Positions 27,574 to 37,973 are shown, numbered from the stretch's first letter. The stretch: DNA of 64,000 bases from Desulfolutivibrio sulfoxidireducens (GCF_013376475.1 NZ_CP045508.1:2826001-2890000); one strand, 5' to 3'. Translations and numbers: made by a program. The notes: generated by a model not told the origin, from the letters alone.

Positions 27574-30132
27574 CTATTCCGCCGTTTCCCCAGGCTCGGC
27601 TGGCATATCCATATCGTGCAGCACCCGAGATACGACGGCGCACATCTCGTCACGCAGCACGGGCTTGGCGATGTACGCATCCATTCCAGCCGCCAGAAAT
27701 TTCTCCTTGTCATCGGCAAGGGCGTACGCCGTCATGGCGATGATCGGTATATCTTTTTTCGCATGCCCGGCATGCCCGCCGCGAATCAACCGGGTCGTCT
27801 CGACGCCATCGAGGACCGGCATCTGGATGTCCATGAAAACGCAATCGAAATGCTCCTTCGTGAGGGCCTCCAAAGCCTCCTGGCCGGTGCTGACGCAAAA
27901 GACATCACAGCCGCAGTTCGTCAATATGCCAATGGTAACCTTTTGGTTGACCGCATCATCCTCCGCAAGAAGAACTCTCGGGCGTGGCCGGACGGCGGGC
28001 TCCATTCCAGACATCCGTGAGCCTGGGATGGGCTGTTCGCGACTTTGCTGCTCCTCTCGCCGCAATTCACCAACATTTATTCTGAATTTGACCGATGTTC
28101 CCTCGGCAAGGACACTGGAGATCCCGATATCCCCGCCCATCAATGCAACAAGGCGCTTGACGATCGAAAGCCCCAGGCCGGTCCCCTGGTATTTCTTGGT
28201 CAGTGTGGCGTTCACCTGGGTAAAGGGGTTGAACAGATCGGCCAGTTTCTCTTCGGGGATGCCGATGCCCGTGTCTGTGACTGTGAAGTGGAGATTGAGG
28301 CGATGCGCTGCCGAATCCACTCGCGACATGCCGACCGCGAGGCGGACCTCACCCTCTTCCGTGAATTTCACGGCGTTCCCGAGAAGATTGAAGAGGACTT
28401 GCCGGATGCGGCCGGCATCGGCCAGGACATATTGCGGCACGTTCGGATCAATCTCCACAAACAGGTCGAGCTTTTTGTCGAGGAGCTGGACATCAAAAAA
28501 TTCATGCACGGAGTGGCAGAGTGCGACGATATCGACTTTGGCCTCGAATATCTCGAATTTTCCCGCCTCTATCTTCGAGAAATCAAGAATATCGTTGATG
28601 ATCACCAGAAGATTCTTGGACGCCGTAAGAGCGGTATCGACATAGTCCGCCTGTTCCTTATCCAATTCCGTGCACTGCAGGAGTTGCAGCATGCCGTTCA
28701 CGCCGTTCATGGGCGTCCGGATCTCATGGCTCATGTTGGCCAAAAATTCAGACTTGGCCGTGTTTGCCGACTCCGCCCTGGCCGAGGCCTCCTTGAGGGC
28801 CAACTCGGCCTCCACCCGGGGGGTGATATCATTGAGAATCGCATGGATGAAGAGCGGACCCTCAAGATCGACGACACTGGTATAGGCCTCGACCTCCCGA
28901 ATGTCCCCGGTGGCCACCGTATGCCGAAAACGATGGTAATTGCGGCGGGTCATGGAACTCCTGCCAAGGAACTCATCTTGCCGCTCCGGGGAGGACACGT
29001 CGAAGTCCTTCCAAAAGGCCCGCTTTTCACCTGAAACCTCAAACCCGTAGAACTCCTTGGCCCGGGGGTTGGCGTCCTGTATCCTCCCCGTCTCAGGCTC
29101 GATAAGAAGCTGCATGCACGGGTTCTCGTAAAAAATTGACTTGTAGATAGATTCACGGAGCTTCACGCGACGCAGGCGCGATTCCATGACCGATCGTTTG
29201 ACGAACTGGTTGGCGGCGTAAAGAAGGGCCAATGTCGCACCAACGGCCGCGACGATCAGCAAGAGAATCGCCGTTGCGGCTATGTCCCGCCAGTCGTCAA
29301 GAAGTCGCGAGGTTTCTTCCGCAACCCCGACATAAAAAGGCAATCGGGCCAATTGGGTGGTTGCGACGATCAGGTCATCGGACTTCGCCAGATGGGAACC
29401 GCCCTGGAGAAAAAACTCCCGGCCCACCGAGGAAAAAAAGGGGCTCTTGGCGGACAAGGGCTCCATGGAGGCGTATCCGCTCTGTGGTCCAATCCACGAG
29501 GAAAGGACCTGGAGATGCGTATCGTAGAGCACGACGAGATTGGAGCGGATTGCGTTGAGCGCCTGGTAGTGGCTGAATATGGCGGATGTGGAGATGCCGA
29601 TGACCATGGCCCCCAGAAACCGTCCCCGATCATCCTCGACCCTGCGGCTCATGTGGAGAGTGGGCTTGGCGGAGTCGGTCGGAGAGGTAAAGACCAAAAA
29701 GGGCGAGAACGCATCCCGATGTTCCTTGAAAAACCATTGCTCCCCAAGATTCCGGATACCGTCCGTGGCGGATCCCTGGCTGAAGAGAATATCGCCGTTG
29801 GCATCGACCAACTGAAACGAGATGAAGCTCGAAAAAAGCGGCATCTTCCGCCGGATCATGCGCGAAAGGGCCCTGGTGTCGCCTTGCTGGACGCTTCGGG
29901 CAAATCCCTCCATCTCCGTGACCGCCAGCAGCCCCAGATCGATGATCCGCAATTGGCCGCCTATGTGGGCCGCGAGCTGCTGGGACTCATTGTGGATTCG
30001 AATTCCGGCCATCTCCAGAATCGAACGCCGCTGGTCTGCAAGAAAGAGGATGACCAGGATGATGCCCCCGACAAGGACGAGGGCGTAGATGCCGAACCAA
30101 ACGAGCAGGAATCTATGTTCTTTCAGGATCAT
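27574..30132 (-). CDS. Membrane hybrid sensor kinase (sensor, PAS, HisKA, ATPase, receiver)
   Basis: Inner-membrane sensor kinase of 852 residues. Two helices (about 10-32 and 290-312) enclose a periplasmic dCache-like domain ([40 protein letters not shown]). A PAS domain (335-450), HisKA with H box [16 protein letters not shown], ATPase ([40 protein letters not shown]) and a C-terminal receiver ([32 protein letters not shown]) follow. It starts 15 bp after the TRAP-type binding-protein gene without its own good ribosome-binding site, so it is coupled to it. No separate output regulator is adjacent. Confidence 0.93.
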   Translation of the reverse strand: MILKEHRFLLVWFGIYALVLVGGIILVILFLADQRRSILEMAGIRIHNESQQLAAHIGGQLRIIDLGLLAVTEMEGFARSVQQGDTRALSRMIRRKMPLFSSFISFQLVDANGDILFSQGSATDGIRNLGEQWFFKEHRDAFSPFLVFTSPTDSAKPTLHMSRRVEDDRGRFLGAMVIGISTSAIFSHYQALNAIRSNLVVLYDTHLQVLSSWIGPQSGYASMEPLSAKSPFFSSVGREFFLQGGSHLAKSDDLIVATTQLARLPFYVGVAEETSRLLDDWRDIAATAILLLIVAAVGATLALLYAANQFVKRSVMESRLRRVKLRESIYKSIFYENPCMQLLIEPETGRIQDANPRAKEFYGFEVSGEKRAFWKDFDVSSPERQDEFLGRSSMTRRNYHRFRHTVATGDIREVEAYTSVVDLEGPLFIHAILNDITPRVEAELALKEASARAESANTAKSEFLANMSHEIRTPMNGVNGMLQLLQCTELDKEQADYVDTALTASKNLLVIINDILDFSKIEAGKFEIFEAKVDIVALCHSVHEFFDVQLLDKKLDLFVEIDPNVPQYVLADAGRIRQVLFNLLGNAVKFTEEGEVRLAVGMSRVDSAAHRLNLHFTVTDTGIGIPEEKLADLFNPFTQVNATLTKKYQGTGLGLSIVKRLVALMGGDIGISSVLAEGTSVKFRINVGELRREEQQSREQPIPGSRMSGMEPAVRPRPRVLLAEDDAVNQKVTIGILTNCGCDVFCVSTGQEALEALTKEHFDCVFMDIQMPVLDGVETTRLIRGGHAGHAKKDIPIIAMTAYALADDKEKFLAAGMDAYIAKPVLRDEMCAVVSRVLHDMDMPAEPGETAE

Positions 30133-30147
30133 GGTCGTGTCGGCCGA

Positions 30148-31179
30148 TCACGGGGCCTGATTCTCGAGGCTGCGGACGGCCCGAAGAGCGAATTCCTTGT
30201 CCAGTCCCACCCTCGTGATGATCGCATCCTGGCTGTGCCCGAGCCTTTCGCGCCACTTCAGGATTTCGGACCGTTGCGGCACGACAATCTCGACGCCATG
30301 GGCCTCAAGGTCGTTTCTGGCCTCGAGTTGGGCTTTGGCCGCCATGTCCCGTTCCCAGGCCGCCGTCTCCTCCCATGCCTCCAGTATGGCCCTTTGGATG
30401 TCCTCGGGGAGAATTTTCCAGACCCGTTCGCTGATCATCGGGACATACATGGGAAAGTACTGCCGATCCTCCAGGCAGTATCGAAGGCCATGCGTCCAGA
30501 GCTCGGCACTGCGAACGGTCTCGTGCGTCGTGAGCACCCCATCCACCTCGCCCCGGTCGAGCCATATCGGGAAATCCGGCCAGGGAATCGACGTGGCCCT
30601 CGCCCCGGCCGCCTCGATACGCATTTCATTCGCCACCCCGCCGGCCACTCGGATTTTGAGACCATCGATATCCCCCAGAGAGAGGAGTTTGTGTTTGACG
30701 GTATACAGGTTGGCATACCCCAGATCGAACCATTTCCCTGGAACCTTGACGCCGAGAGAGTCCTCGATACGCGCATCCAGTTCTTTGCCCGCGTCGCTTT
30801 CCAGGACGGCGTGGTTCTCCCTGGCGTCGCGGCCGTAAAAAGCGGGCAAAAGGAAAATGTTCACATCCGGCACGAAGGAGGCCACATGCCAGATGCCAGG
30901 CACGGCCATTTCAACCTTGCCTTCGGTCAGGGCGCTGAATACATCCGTGTCCCGGAACAGCGAGGCGGAATCATAATATTCCACATTCAGCCTGTTGCCG
31001 GCTTTCTCGGACAAAAGCAGCGCAAAGCGCTTTACGGATTGCGATTGGATATGCGCCGGGGTGTTTTCCAGAGAAATACGGAATCGAATTCCCGTGGCAT
31101 CGGCAAAGACATCCGAACCATGGAGGATGAAACACATCAGGATCGCAAGAGCCTGTGGCATCGTGCCGCGTCTGGACAT
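30148..31179 (-). CDS. TRAP-type (DctP family) periplasmic substrate-binding protein
   Basis: Secreted binding protein of 343 residues in the DctP family: signal peptide (PQALAILMCFILHGSDVFA), RFRISLENTPAHIQSQSVKRFALLLSEKAG and the DVFSALTEGKVEMA stretch. DLGYANLYTVKHKLLSLGDIDGLKIRVAGGVANEMRIEAAGA carries the Arg that clamps a carboxylate in the family. GGGGGAAGTC precedes ATG 31179. There are no DctQ/DctM membrane subunits; instead it is followed within 15 bp by a sensor kinase. It therefore more likely presents a ligand to that kinase than feeds a transporter. Confidence 0.9.
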   Translation of the reverse strand: MSRRGTMPQALAILMCFILHGSDVFADATGIRFRISLENTPAHIQSQSVKRFALLLSEKAGNRLNVEYYDSASLFRDTDVFSALTEGKVEMAVPGIWHVASFVPDVNIFLLPAFYGRDARENHAVLESDAGKELDARIEDSLGVKVPGKWFDLGYANLYTVKHKLLSLGDIDGLKIRVAGGVANEMRIEAAGARATSIPWPDFPIWLDRGEVDGVLTTHETVRSAELWTHGLRYCLEDRQYFPMYVPMISERVWKILPEDIQRAILEAWEETAAWERDMAAKAQLEARNDLEAHGVEIVVPQRSEILKWRERLGHSQDAIITRVGLDKEFALRAVRSLENQAP

Positions 31180-31924
31180 GACTTCCCCCATGTATGTCTT
31201 GCCCACAAAGACTCATCGTACAGGGAGCGGTCCCGCTCAACCTCGCCAGTGCTTCTTGCACGATGATCACGACAGCCGCCATTCCCGGCCGACACAGGAC
31301 AGGCTTCCCCGCCCCGGGAACGAGAAAAAGACGTGATCGCCGTGCCGCCGGCCAGCGTGGACACCTGTGTCCGCATGCCATACGCGGGAAAGCCTCGCAT
31401 TGATGTCCGGACAGGTATCGTTTTGTGGCCGGTCTGGTCAACCAGCCGGATTTCCTCGATTCCAATCCACTATGGCACAAAATGCGGCCTGTGGAAAGCT
31501 GAAACGGGATGCGCGCGGGCTGTTTCCCCTCCTTCGGCTCGGATCTCCGGCGGCCCAGGGCGCCGCCCCGAAAATCCCGTCACGGGCGCGCCGGATTGTC
31601 AGGACACGTCGCACAAGGGGGCGATTCCTCCGGGGAGACGAAATCGGCGGGGAACGTTGCGAATTCTGGAGCGGCCTCGCGAAACGGCCGATCAGGAGGG
31701 GAACGGCAGCCCTGGGGGGAAATACCGCTTTCTTTGCCTCGCGGGATGATGTGCGCCCCCGCCGTCACGTTCGCGCGCGGCGTTGCGGAGTCGAGGGTCC
31801 GCAACGCCGCGCGCGATGGATTCCGTGATGTGCACCGCGTCACAGCGGGCGTGATCGGCAGGCGCCAACGTGGTCGCATTCCCGACCCGCGACACGCGGC
31901 TTCCCCGTCGTTTTGAACGCGACG
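31180..31924. other. Intergenic region with a 19-bp perfect hairpin
   Basis: No gene is supported. It should contain the promoter of the binding-protein/kinase pair and the end of the hdr-usp transcript. The main feature is the perfect inverted repeat at 31771-31816. Confidence 0.5.
31771..31816. repeat. Perfect 19-bp inverted repeat, 8-nt loop
   Basis: TCGCGCGCGGCGTTGCGGA (31771-31789) and its exact complement (31798-31816) surround GTCGAGGG. It lies about 110 bp past the usp stop codon on that gene's transcript. No T run follows on either strand, so it may protect the 3' end or assist termination. Confidence 0.85.
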
Positions 31925-32848
31925 CTAGGCCGTGGCTCCCGCCTCGACCACCTTCCCTGTCTGGTCGTACATCAACCCGCACCGCAGATCGAAATGCCTG
32001 TTGACGCTCATGGTCGGACATCCGCAGTTGAGCGCCACCTTGGTCACCGTGGACCCCAAAAAGGCCTTCTCCGGATCCGTCTCCTTGGAATGGTGGGCCA
32101 TGATCACCAGATCGGCACGCTTCTTCTGTGAAATGTCGAGGATTTCCATGGGCGGGTCACCGACCATGCATTCGTAGGAACATTCGCTTATCCCGTCGAG
32201 CCGGGGGCCGTATTCCTGTTGCAGACGTTCCCGGGTCCTCTCAATCTGGGACCGGATCTCGGCGGGGAAGAGCTGTCCGGGCTCTATGACGTTGGTCACG
32301 GTCAGCGCCGCCTTGTAATGCCTGGCCAACTGCCCGGAATAGGCCACCGCGCACTCGGCCTGTTCGGAAAAGTCCGTGGCGGCCACGATGCTCTTGAAAT
32401 CCCCGGGAGTCGCGATCCCCTTGGCCACGATCATCACCGGGCAGCGGGAGCGCTGGCTGACCCTCTCCAGGGTGCTCCCGGCCATCCCCCACATCTTGGA
32501 ACGCTTTTCCGCATGCTCCTTGGTGTGCGGCCCCATGATAATCAGATCGGCATTCTTCTTGCGCGCCACGCGCAGGATCTCGTTGTGCGGGATTCCGGCC
32601 ACCACCATCACCTCGCAATGCGGCAGCTTTCCCAGACGGTCCTTGTAGTATTCCTTCATGTTCTCCTTGATGCGCTCGACAGTTCCCGAGGCCTCGAGAT
32701 GCTCCATCGCTCCCCATCCCTGTTCCATGCCGCAGACATGAAGCAGATACAGCTTGGATTCGAAGCGGCTTGCAAAACCGAAAGCCTTCTCCGCTGCACT
32801 CTCGCAGATCGCCGACGGCGTTACCGCAAGTACGATGTCCTTAAACAT
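31925..32848 (-). CDS. Tandem universal stress protein
   Basis: Cytosolic protein of 307 residues with two UspA domains (about 1-145 and 150-290). Each carries a partial nucleotide-binding motif (ADLIIMGPHTKEHAEKRSKMWGMAGSTLERV; ADLVIMAHHSKETDPEKAFLGSTVTKVAL). AGGAGGAGG precedes the ATG. It is the last gene of the hdr cluster, 33 bp after hdrB, suggesting it responds to the same redox or energy state. Confidence 0.92.
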   Translation of the reverse strand: MFKDIVLAVTPSAICESAAEKAFGFASRFESKLYLLHVCGMEQGWGAMEHLEASGTVERIKENMKEYYKDRLGKLPHCEVMVVAGIPHNEILRVARKKNADLIIMGPHTKEHAEKRSKMWGMAGSTLERVSQRSRCPVMIVAKGIATPGDFKSIVAATDFSEQAECAVAYSGQLARHYKAALTVTNVIEPGQLFPAEIRSQIERTRERLQQEYGPRLDGISECSYECMVGDPPMEILDISQKKRADLVIMAHHSKETDPEKAFLGSTVTKVALNCGCPTMSVNRHFDLRCGLMYDQTGKVVEAGATA

Positions 32849-32881
32849 GGTATATGCCTCCTCCTGAAAGGTTGAGGGCGT

Positions 32882-33805
32882 TCACGCCCCCGCGGTGGCG
32901 GGGACGGAAGGCTCCTTGGGTTGAAAAAGCCTGGAACGAAACGTCTCGGTCACGGCCAGATTCTTCCTCAAAAGGGTCTGTTCGGGGGGCAGGCCCATGG
33001 CCAGGCCAATGAGCTGCGGCAGATACAGCACCGAGACCGGCGTGCCGCCGCCCCGCAGGGCCTGTGCCTGGTAGGCCTCCAGGTTCATCTGGCACATGGG
33101 ACAGACCGTGGCGATGACGTCGGCCCCCCCGTCCCCGCCATGGGGCCTGACGGCGGCCCGCAGTATCGCCCCCACGGAGACCAGGGCCGCCTCCTTGTGC
33201 GTGGCCATAAGCGAGGCCCCGCAACACACGCCGCCCATGTTCCAGGGATGGATCCTCGCCCCCAGGGCCTCGAGAAGAGGCACCATGGAGGACGGCCTCT
33301 CGGGATCGTCGAACACCCGGTAGGGCCTGAGTATCTGGCAGCCGTAGTAGGGCGCGACAACGATTCCGGACAGGGGACGCGCCACCCTCTCCCGGATGGC
33401 GTCCGGGCCGATGTCGTTTATGAGCACGTCCAGAAGATGCCGCACGCGTCCGCCTGTGGCGGAACAGGAGAGCCCCTCCTCCCCGATCAGGGTGTTGGCC
33501 TGGGCCAGGACCGAGCGGTCGGCCTGGGCGGTCCGCTGGAACTTGAGCAGGTTCAGGTAGCAGGCGCTGCATGGAACGAGGACGTCCAGGCCGGGCAGTT
33601 CCTTCTCGGCCAGGGCCAGGTTCCTGGCCGGCAGGGCCAGGGCCAGAAGATGGTCCACCGATTCCACCGCGCTTGCGCCGCAACAGGTCCAGTCCGGAAT
33701 TTCCTCGACCAGGACGCCGAGGCGCTCCAGGACCGCCCGGGTGGAGACGTCGTACTCCTGGGCGCTTTCCCGCAAGGAACACCCGGGGTAGTAGGCGTAT
33801 TTCAT
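32882..33805 (-). CDS. hdrB: Heterodisulfide reductase subunit B-like (HdrB)
   Basis: Catalytic-type subunit of 307 residues with two CCG domains. The first has KYAYYPGCSLRESAQEYD, DWTCCGAS and VPCSACYLNL; the second has PYYGCQILRP, GGVCCGAS and CPMCQMNLEAYQ. These cysteines bind the two non-cubane [4Fe-4S] clusters that reduce a heterodisulfide in methanogens. In sulfate reducers the substrate is unknown. The ATG at 33805 overlaps the hdrC stop by four bases. A longer frame upstream to 34276 is hdrC in another frame. Confidence 0.95.
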   Translation of the reverse strand: MKYAYYPGCSLRESAQEYDVSTRAVLERLGVLVEEIPDWTCCGASAVESVDHLLALALPARNLALAEKELPGLDVLVPCSACYLNLLKFQRTAQADRSVLAQANTLIGEEGLSCSATGGRVRHLLDVLINDIGPDAIRERVARPLSGIVVAPYYGCQILRPYRVFDDPERPSSMVPLLEALGARIHPWNMGGVCCGASLMATHKEAALVSVGAILRAAVRPHGGDGGADVIATVCPMCQMNLEAYQAQALRGGGTPVSVLYLPQLIGLAMGLPPEQTLLRKNLAVTETFRSRLFQPKEPSVPATAGA

Positions 33806-34389
33806 GGCCGACCTCCCTCGTGAGCCGCTTTTTCGAAAATGGGTCCGAGTCTGCCTTTCTGGACGCTCGACGGTCCATGGAGCTTGCCCTTGCCGAGCAT
33901 GCGCAGCCCGAGCGAGGTGAATTCCAGGGGCAGAACCATGCTTTTCATGGCCAGAAAATAGCTGGTCATGAGCGCTGTCTCCTGGACCCGGCCATAGGTG
34001 CGGACATTGTCCATGAACGTCTCGTAGAACGTGGCGTTGCGCCCGGCCGACGCGGGATGATACCGGGCGGCCAGGCGCCTGAGGGCGGCCATGGCCTCGG
34101 TCAGGGGCAGGCCGCGCGGACAGCGCAACGTGCATGTGTAGCAGGACGAACACATCCAGAACGAACCTCCCGCCAGGGCCTCCTCGGTGAAGCCGGAAAG
34201 CAGCAGCCGCCACAGCCGCCTGGGCGTATTGGCCATGGCGAAGGCGTTGGGACAGGATGCCGTGCAGGTCCCGCACTGCATGCAGGGCCGAACCATCTCC
34301 AGGATGGACTCCAGTTCCCTTTGGGCCTCGTCCGGGGCCGTTTGCCTGATCGCGGTTTCCATGCGTGACTCCATTGGCCGAACGTCCAT
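33802..34389 (-). CDS. hdrC: Heterodisulfide reductase subunit C-like (HdrC)
   Basis: Iron-sulfur electron-transfer subunit of 195 residues that feeds HdrB. Two [4Fe-4S] motifs are present: CMQCGTCTASCP and CSSCYTCTLRCP. The C-terminal helical part (FYETFMDNVRTYGRVQETALMTSYFLAMK) is typical of soluble HdrC. The start is uncertain among ATGs at 34389, 34374 and 34362; the first lies just after the preceding stop, the last has GGAGT six bases upstream. Translationally coupled to hdrB. Confidence 0.93.
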   Translation of the reverse strand: MDVRPMESRMETAIRQTAPDEAQRELESILEMVRPCMQCGTCTASCPNAFAMANTPRRLWRLLLSGFTEEALAGGSFWMCSSCYTCTLRCPRGLPLTEAMAALRRLAARYHPASAGRNATFYETFMDNVRTYGRVQETALMTSYFLAMKSMVLPLEFTSLGLRMLGKGKLHGPSSVQKGRLGPIFEKAAHEGGRP

Positions 34390-34411
34390 GCCGCTTCGGC
34401 CTTTTTCCTGA

Positions 34412-37400
34412 TCATTCCACCTGTTCCGTCCGGACCATGTCGGCCAGGGAGGCGTCGATGACGGACATGACCTGATGGTCGCTAAATCCCCTGAGGAAAC
34501 TGGCGCTGTTGGGGCAGACCGCCGCGCACGAGCCGCAGCCCTGGCACAAAAGATCGTCGACCACGATCCGGCCCTCCTCCATGTCCAGGGTCCTGGCCCC
34601 GTAGGGACACACGGCCAGGCACCTGCCGCACAGCGAGCACAGACTCGGCCGGACCTCGGCCACCACATGGGCCTTGGCCATGCTCTTGTCGCACAGCACC
34701 CGCAGGGAGCGCTGGGCCGCGGCCTTGGCCGAGACGATGGTCTCGGCCATGGTGGCCGGCCCCCGGGCCACGCCGCAGACAAAAACCCCCTGCTTGAGGA
34801 AATCCACGGGCCGCCACTTGGATTCGGCCTCCTGGAAAAAACCGTCCGGCCCGGTGGGGACCCCGAAAACCTCCGACACCTCCTCCACGTCGTTGGGCTC
34901 GATGCCGTCGGACAGGGACAGGAGATCCACGTGCAGTTCAAGCTCCCGACCCAGAATCTGGTCATACACGGTGACGATCGGCCTGGTGGCGTCGTCGATG
35001 CGCACCAGGGGCTTGCGCTCCGGGTCGTAGCGGATGAAGATGGCCCCGGCCTTGCGGGCCTTGGTGTAGTACTCTTCCGAGAAGCCGTAGCTCATAATGT
35101 CCCGGTACAGGACATACACGGGCAGGTCCGGATGCTTTTTTTTGAGAAACAACACGATCTTGAGGGCCTCGGCGCAACAGACCCGCGAACAGTACCCGCG
35201 CGGGGCGTCCCTGAAGCGCCAGCACTGGATGAGCGCCACCGAGGAAAGCGCCGTGGTGTCCAGGACGCCCGTGGCCAGCCGCGTCTCGAAATCCTGATGG
35301 GTGAGCACGGTCTTGCGGTCCAAAAAGCCGAAGTCGTAGACCTTGGCCCGCCTGCCGCCCGTGGCCAGGATGGTCACGCCGTGCTCCACCGGGATGCCGC
35401 CCTTATCGGTCGAGACGATGCTCATGAACCGCCCGGCCGCGCCGGTGGACAAAGACACCCGGGCGTTGGTCAGGACCCGGATGTTGGGATGCTTGCCGAC
35501 CTGGTCGATGAGTTCCTCCATGAGCTTGGGAGGATCGCCGCCCTGGAGGGTCCAATGCACGTTCATGGCCAGGCCGCCCAATTTTTCGCCGCTTTCAACC
35601 AGCGTCACCTTGTAGTCGTGGTCCGCGATGCCCACGGCCGCCGTCATCCCGGCCAGGCCGCCGCCGACCACCAGAGCGGCCGGCACGACGGGATCGCGCG
35701 TGCGGAGCGGCGCGGGATCGGCCCCGAGAAGTTTTGCGGCGGACATGCGCAGGGCGGCCAGGATATCCCGCTCGGTGCGCTCCAGACATTCCGGGCCTTC
35801 GGCCTGTGGTCCGGAAAACATGGGGGTATGGATGTCCACCACATCCATGAGCGCGGGGTTGAGGCCGAGGGTCCCGCCCAGTTCCCGAAGCCTGGGCACG
35901 TAGGCGTAGGGCATGCAGGCCCCGATCAGGATCCTGTTGGGCTGCTCCTTCTCGGCCAGTTCCTTGATCCGGTTCCAGCCCTCGGTGGTGCAGGCCCTGT
36001 CCACCGTCTCCACCCGGCGCACCGAGGGCAGGGAGCCCAGACGCTCCCCGATCCGCTCCATGTCCAGGCTCTCCCGCATGACCGGACAGGAACGGCATAC
36101 GACGGCCAGAATCGCCGGGGCCTGCCTGGCGACATTCCGATAGGCGGGCCTGGGCTCTTGGACCCGGCCACGGATGGGCGCGAAGAGGTTGATCAGCCGG
36201 GAGGCGCCCAGGGCGGCCGCCCCGGACTGGAGGACCGACTCGGCGATGTCCTTGGGCCCGTTGGCGGAGCCGGCGGCGAAGACCCCCAGACGGGTCGTGC
36301 GGCCCGGGTTGAGGTCCTGACTCTTGCAGAAGCCGAAGGCGTTGGTTTCGATGTCCGCGGCCCGGGCCAGGCTGGTCATGCCCGCCGGGGGACGGGCCCC
36401 GACCCCGAGAACCACCATGTCGAAGAACTCCTCGCGCTGACTCCCCTGGTCGTCGATGTACTGGAGGCGAAGCCCTCCGGCCTCGGGATCGCCCGGCATG
36501 ACCGAATGCGGCCTGGACCGGATGAAGCGCACGCCGTGGATATCCTTTGCCTCGCGGCGGTAGCGGTCGAAATCCCGGCCGAAGGTGCGCATGTCCATGT
36601 AGAAGATGGTCGTTTCGACCTCCTGGCCCAGGGTCCGCTTGGCCAGAAGGGCCTCCTTGATGGAGGCCATGCAGCAAAACGAGGAGCAGAAGTCCGCGTT
36701 TTTCTGGATATCCCTGGAACCCACGCACTGCAGCCAGGCGATCTTGCGCACGGCCCCGCCGTCAGCGGGCCGGCGGAGGCTGCCGGCCGTGGGGCCCGTG
36801 CCGCTTAAAAGCCGCTCGAATTCCAGGGAGGTGACCACGCCCGGCAGGACGCCGTAGCCCAGGATGCCGGAGAGTTCCGAGGGATCGTAGCACTCGAAGC
36901 CCACGGCCAGGATGACGGCGGCCACATCCATCTTCACCCGCTCGTCGGCCATGATGCGCATGTAGTGCTTGTCCAGCCAGGGCACGAAGGTGGACCGCCT
37001 CAGGGGGTGCAGCCTGCTGTCCCTGGCCCCCAGGCCGACCAGCTTCTGGGCCTGGTCGCCCCTGGTCGGGCCGGCCAGGATGATGACCGCCAGTTCCGGA
37101 CATATTTCCAGGGCCCTGGTCAGGACCCGTTGCGGTTCCATGTCCTTGATGCTCATGTCCAATAAAAGCATCCGGATGGATTCGTCGGCGCTTATGAGTT
37201 CAATGGCCCGCTCTCCCGTCGTGGCCTGGAGGAAGGGAAACTTCAGGTCCTCGAACCACTTGGAATACTGCTTTATGGCCCCTTCGTCCGGGTCGGCGAC
37301 CAGGATCTTGAACTCTTCGCGCTCCGCGAGCTTGAAGTCGATGGCCCCGGTGGGACAGGTCTCGAAGCACTTCCAGCAGCGCATGCAGCTCTCGAGATCC

Positions 37401-37876
37401 ACCGCGTAGGTGTTGGGGATGCCATGGGGCACGGGCAGGTGGATGGCCCCGCGCTCGGAAAGGCCGGCGTTGAATTCGCTTTTCACCTTGACCGGACAGA
37501 CCTCGGCGCAGAGTCCGCAGCCGATGCATTTGGTCGGGTCCACGAAGGAGGCCTTCCTGTTGACCACGGCCTGGAACTTGCCGGGTTCCCCCTCGAGGGA
37601 GATCAGCTCCGAGGAGAGCATGATCTCGATGTTCTTGTGGAAAAGCCCCTTGCGCAGGCAAAACTGGCTCGACGATTCGCGTTCGGTCAAAGGCAGCATC
37701 TTGCACATGCCGCAATGGTCCGAGGGGAACTGGTGATCGAGCTTTGTGAGCAGCCCCCCGATGTTCGGGCGCTTGTCGATCAGGGCGACCTTGTGCCCGG
37801 CCTCGGCCAGATCCAGGGCGGACCGGATGCCGCCGATGCCCGCCCCCACCACCAGGGCGTCGTAGGTGGTTTTCAT
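34412..37876 (-). CDS. Giant double HdrA-like flavoprotein with inserted receiver-like domain
   Basis: Cytosolic iron-sulfur flavoprotein of 1154 residues made of two HdrA-type halves. Half one: FAD fold (VVGAGIGGIRSALDLAEAG, 9-30), CGMC (55-58), two [4Fe-4S] motifs (CIGCGLCAEVCP, 117-128; CMRCWKCFETCP, 164-174), then a receiver-like domain (188-305: ILVADPDE, LLLDMSI with Asp240). QCVGSRD and the CSSFCC motif follow. Half two starts with an HdrA-type CRSCP domain (about 600), a second FAD fold (VVGGGLAGMTAAVGIADHD), CSRVCC, and ends with CSLCGRCLAVCP and CQGCGSCAAVCP. It has its own promoter (37944-37973) and is followed by hdrC and hdrB, its likely electron partners. Confidence 0.9.
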   Translation of the reverse strand: MKTTYDALVVGAGIGGIRSALDLAEAGHKVALIDKRPNIGGLLTKLDHQFPSDHCGMCKMLPLTERESSSQFCLRKGLFHKNIEIMLSSELISLEGEPGKFQAVVNRKASFVDPTKCIGCGLCAEVCPVKVKSEFNAGLSERGAIHLPVPHGIPNTYAVDLESCMRCWKCFETCPTGAIDFKLAEREEFKILVADPDEGAIKQYSKWFEDLKFPFLQATTGERAIELISADESIRMLLLDMSIKDMEPQRVLTRALEICPELAVIILAGPTRGDQAQKLVGLGARDSRLHPLRRSTFVPWLDKHYMRIMADERVKMDVAAVILAVGFECYDPSELSGILGYGVLPGVVTSLEFERLLSGTGPTAGSLRRPADGGAVRKIAWLQCVGSRDIQKNADFCSSFCCMASIKEALLAKRTLGQEVETTIFYMDMRTFGRDFDRYRREAKDIHGVRFIRSRPHSVMPGDPEAGGLRLQYIDDQGSQREEFFDMVVLGVGARPPAGMTSLARAADIETNAFGFCKSQDLNPGRTTRLGVFAAGSANGPKDIAESVLQSGAAALGASRLINLFAPIRGRVQEPRPAYRNVARQAPAILAVVCRSCPVMRESLDMERIGERLGSLPSVRRVETVDRACTTEGWNRIKELAEKEQPNRILIGACMPYAYVPRLRELGGTLGLNPALMDVVDIHTPMFSGPQAEGPECLERTERDILAALRMSAAKLLGADPAPLRTRDPVVPAALVVGGGLAGMTAAVGIADHDYKVTLVESGEKLGGLAMNVHWTLQGGDPPKLMEELIDQVGKHPNIRVLTNARVSLSTGAAGRFMSIVSTDKGGIPVEHGVTILATGGRRAKVYDFGFLDRKTVLTHQDFETRLATGVLDTTALSSVALIQCWRFRDAPRGYCSRVCCAEALKIVLFLKKKHPDLPVYVLYRDIMSYGFSEEYYTKARKAGAIFIRYDPERKPLVRIDDATRPIVTVYDQILGRELELHVDLLSLSDGIEPNDVEEVSEVFGVPTGPDGFFQEAESKWRPVDFLKQGVFVCGVARGPATMAETIVSAKAAAQRSLRVLCDKSMAKAHVVAEVRPSLCSLCGRCLAVCPYGARTLDMEEGRIVVDDLLCQGCGSCAAVCPNSASFLRGFSDHQVMSVIDASLADMVRTEQVE

Positions 37877-37943
37877 ATCGCTCTCCTTGGCGAACGGCCC
37901 CTCGCGCGCCGGCCGCGAACACTCGTCACGATTCTTAAGGTAT

Positions 37944-37973
37944 AGTATATTGAAATCATTCTATTTTCTCCAA
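37944..37973 (-). promoter_or_regulatory. Promoter of the double-hdrA gene
   Basis: On the minus strand TTGGAG (37973-37968) and TATACT (37949-37944) are 18 bp apart in an AT-rich gap of 122 bp. It could start a separate hdrA2-hdrC-hdrB-usp transcript within the cluster. Confidence 0.5.
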
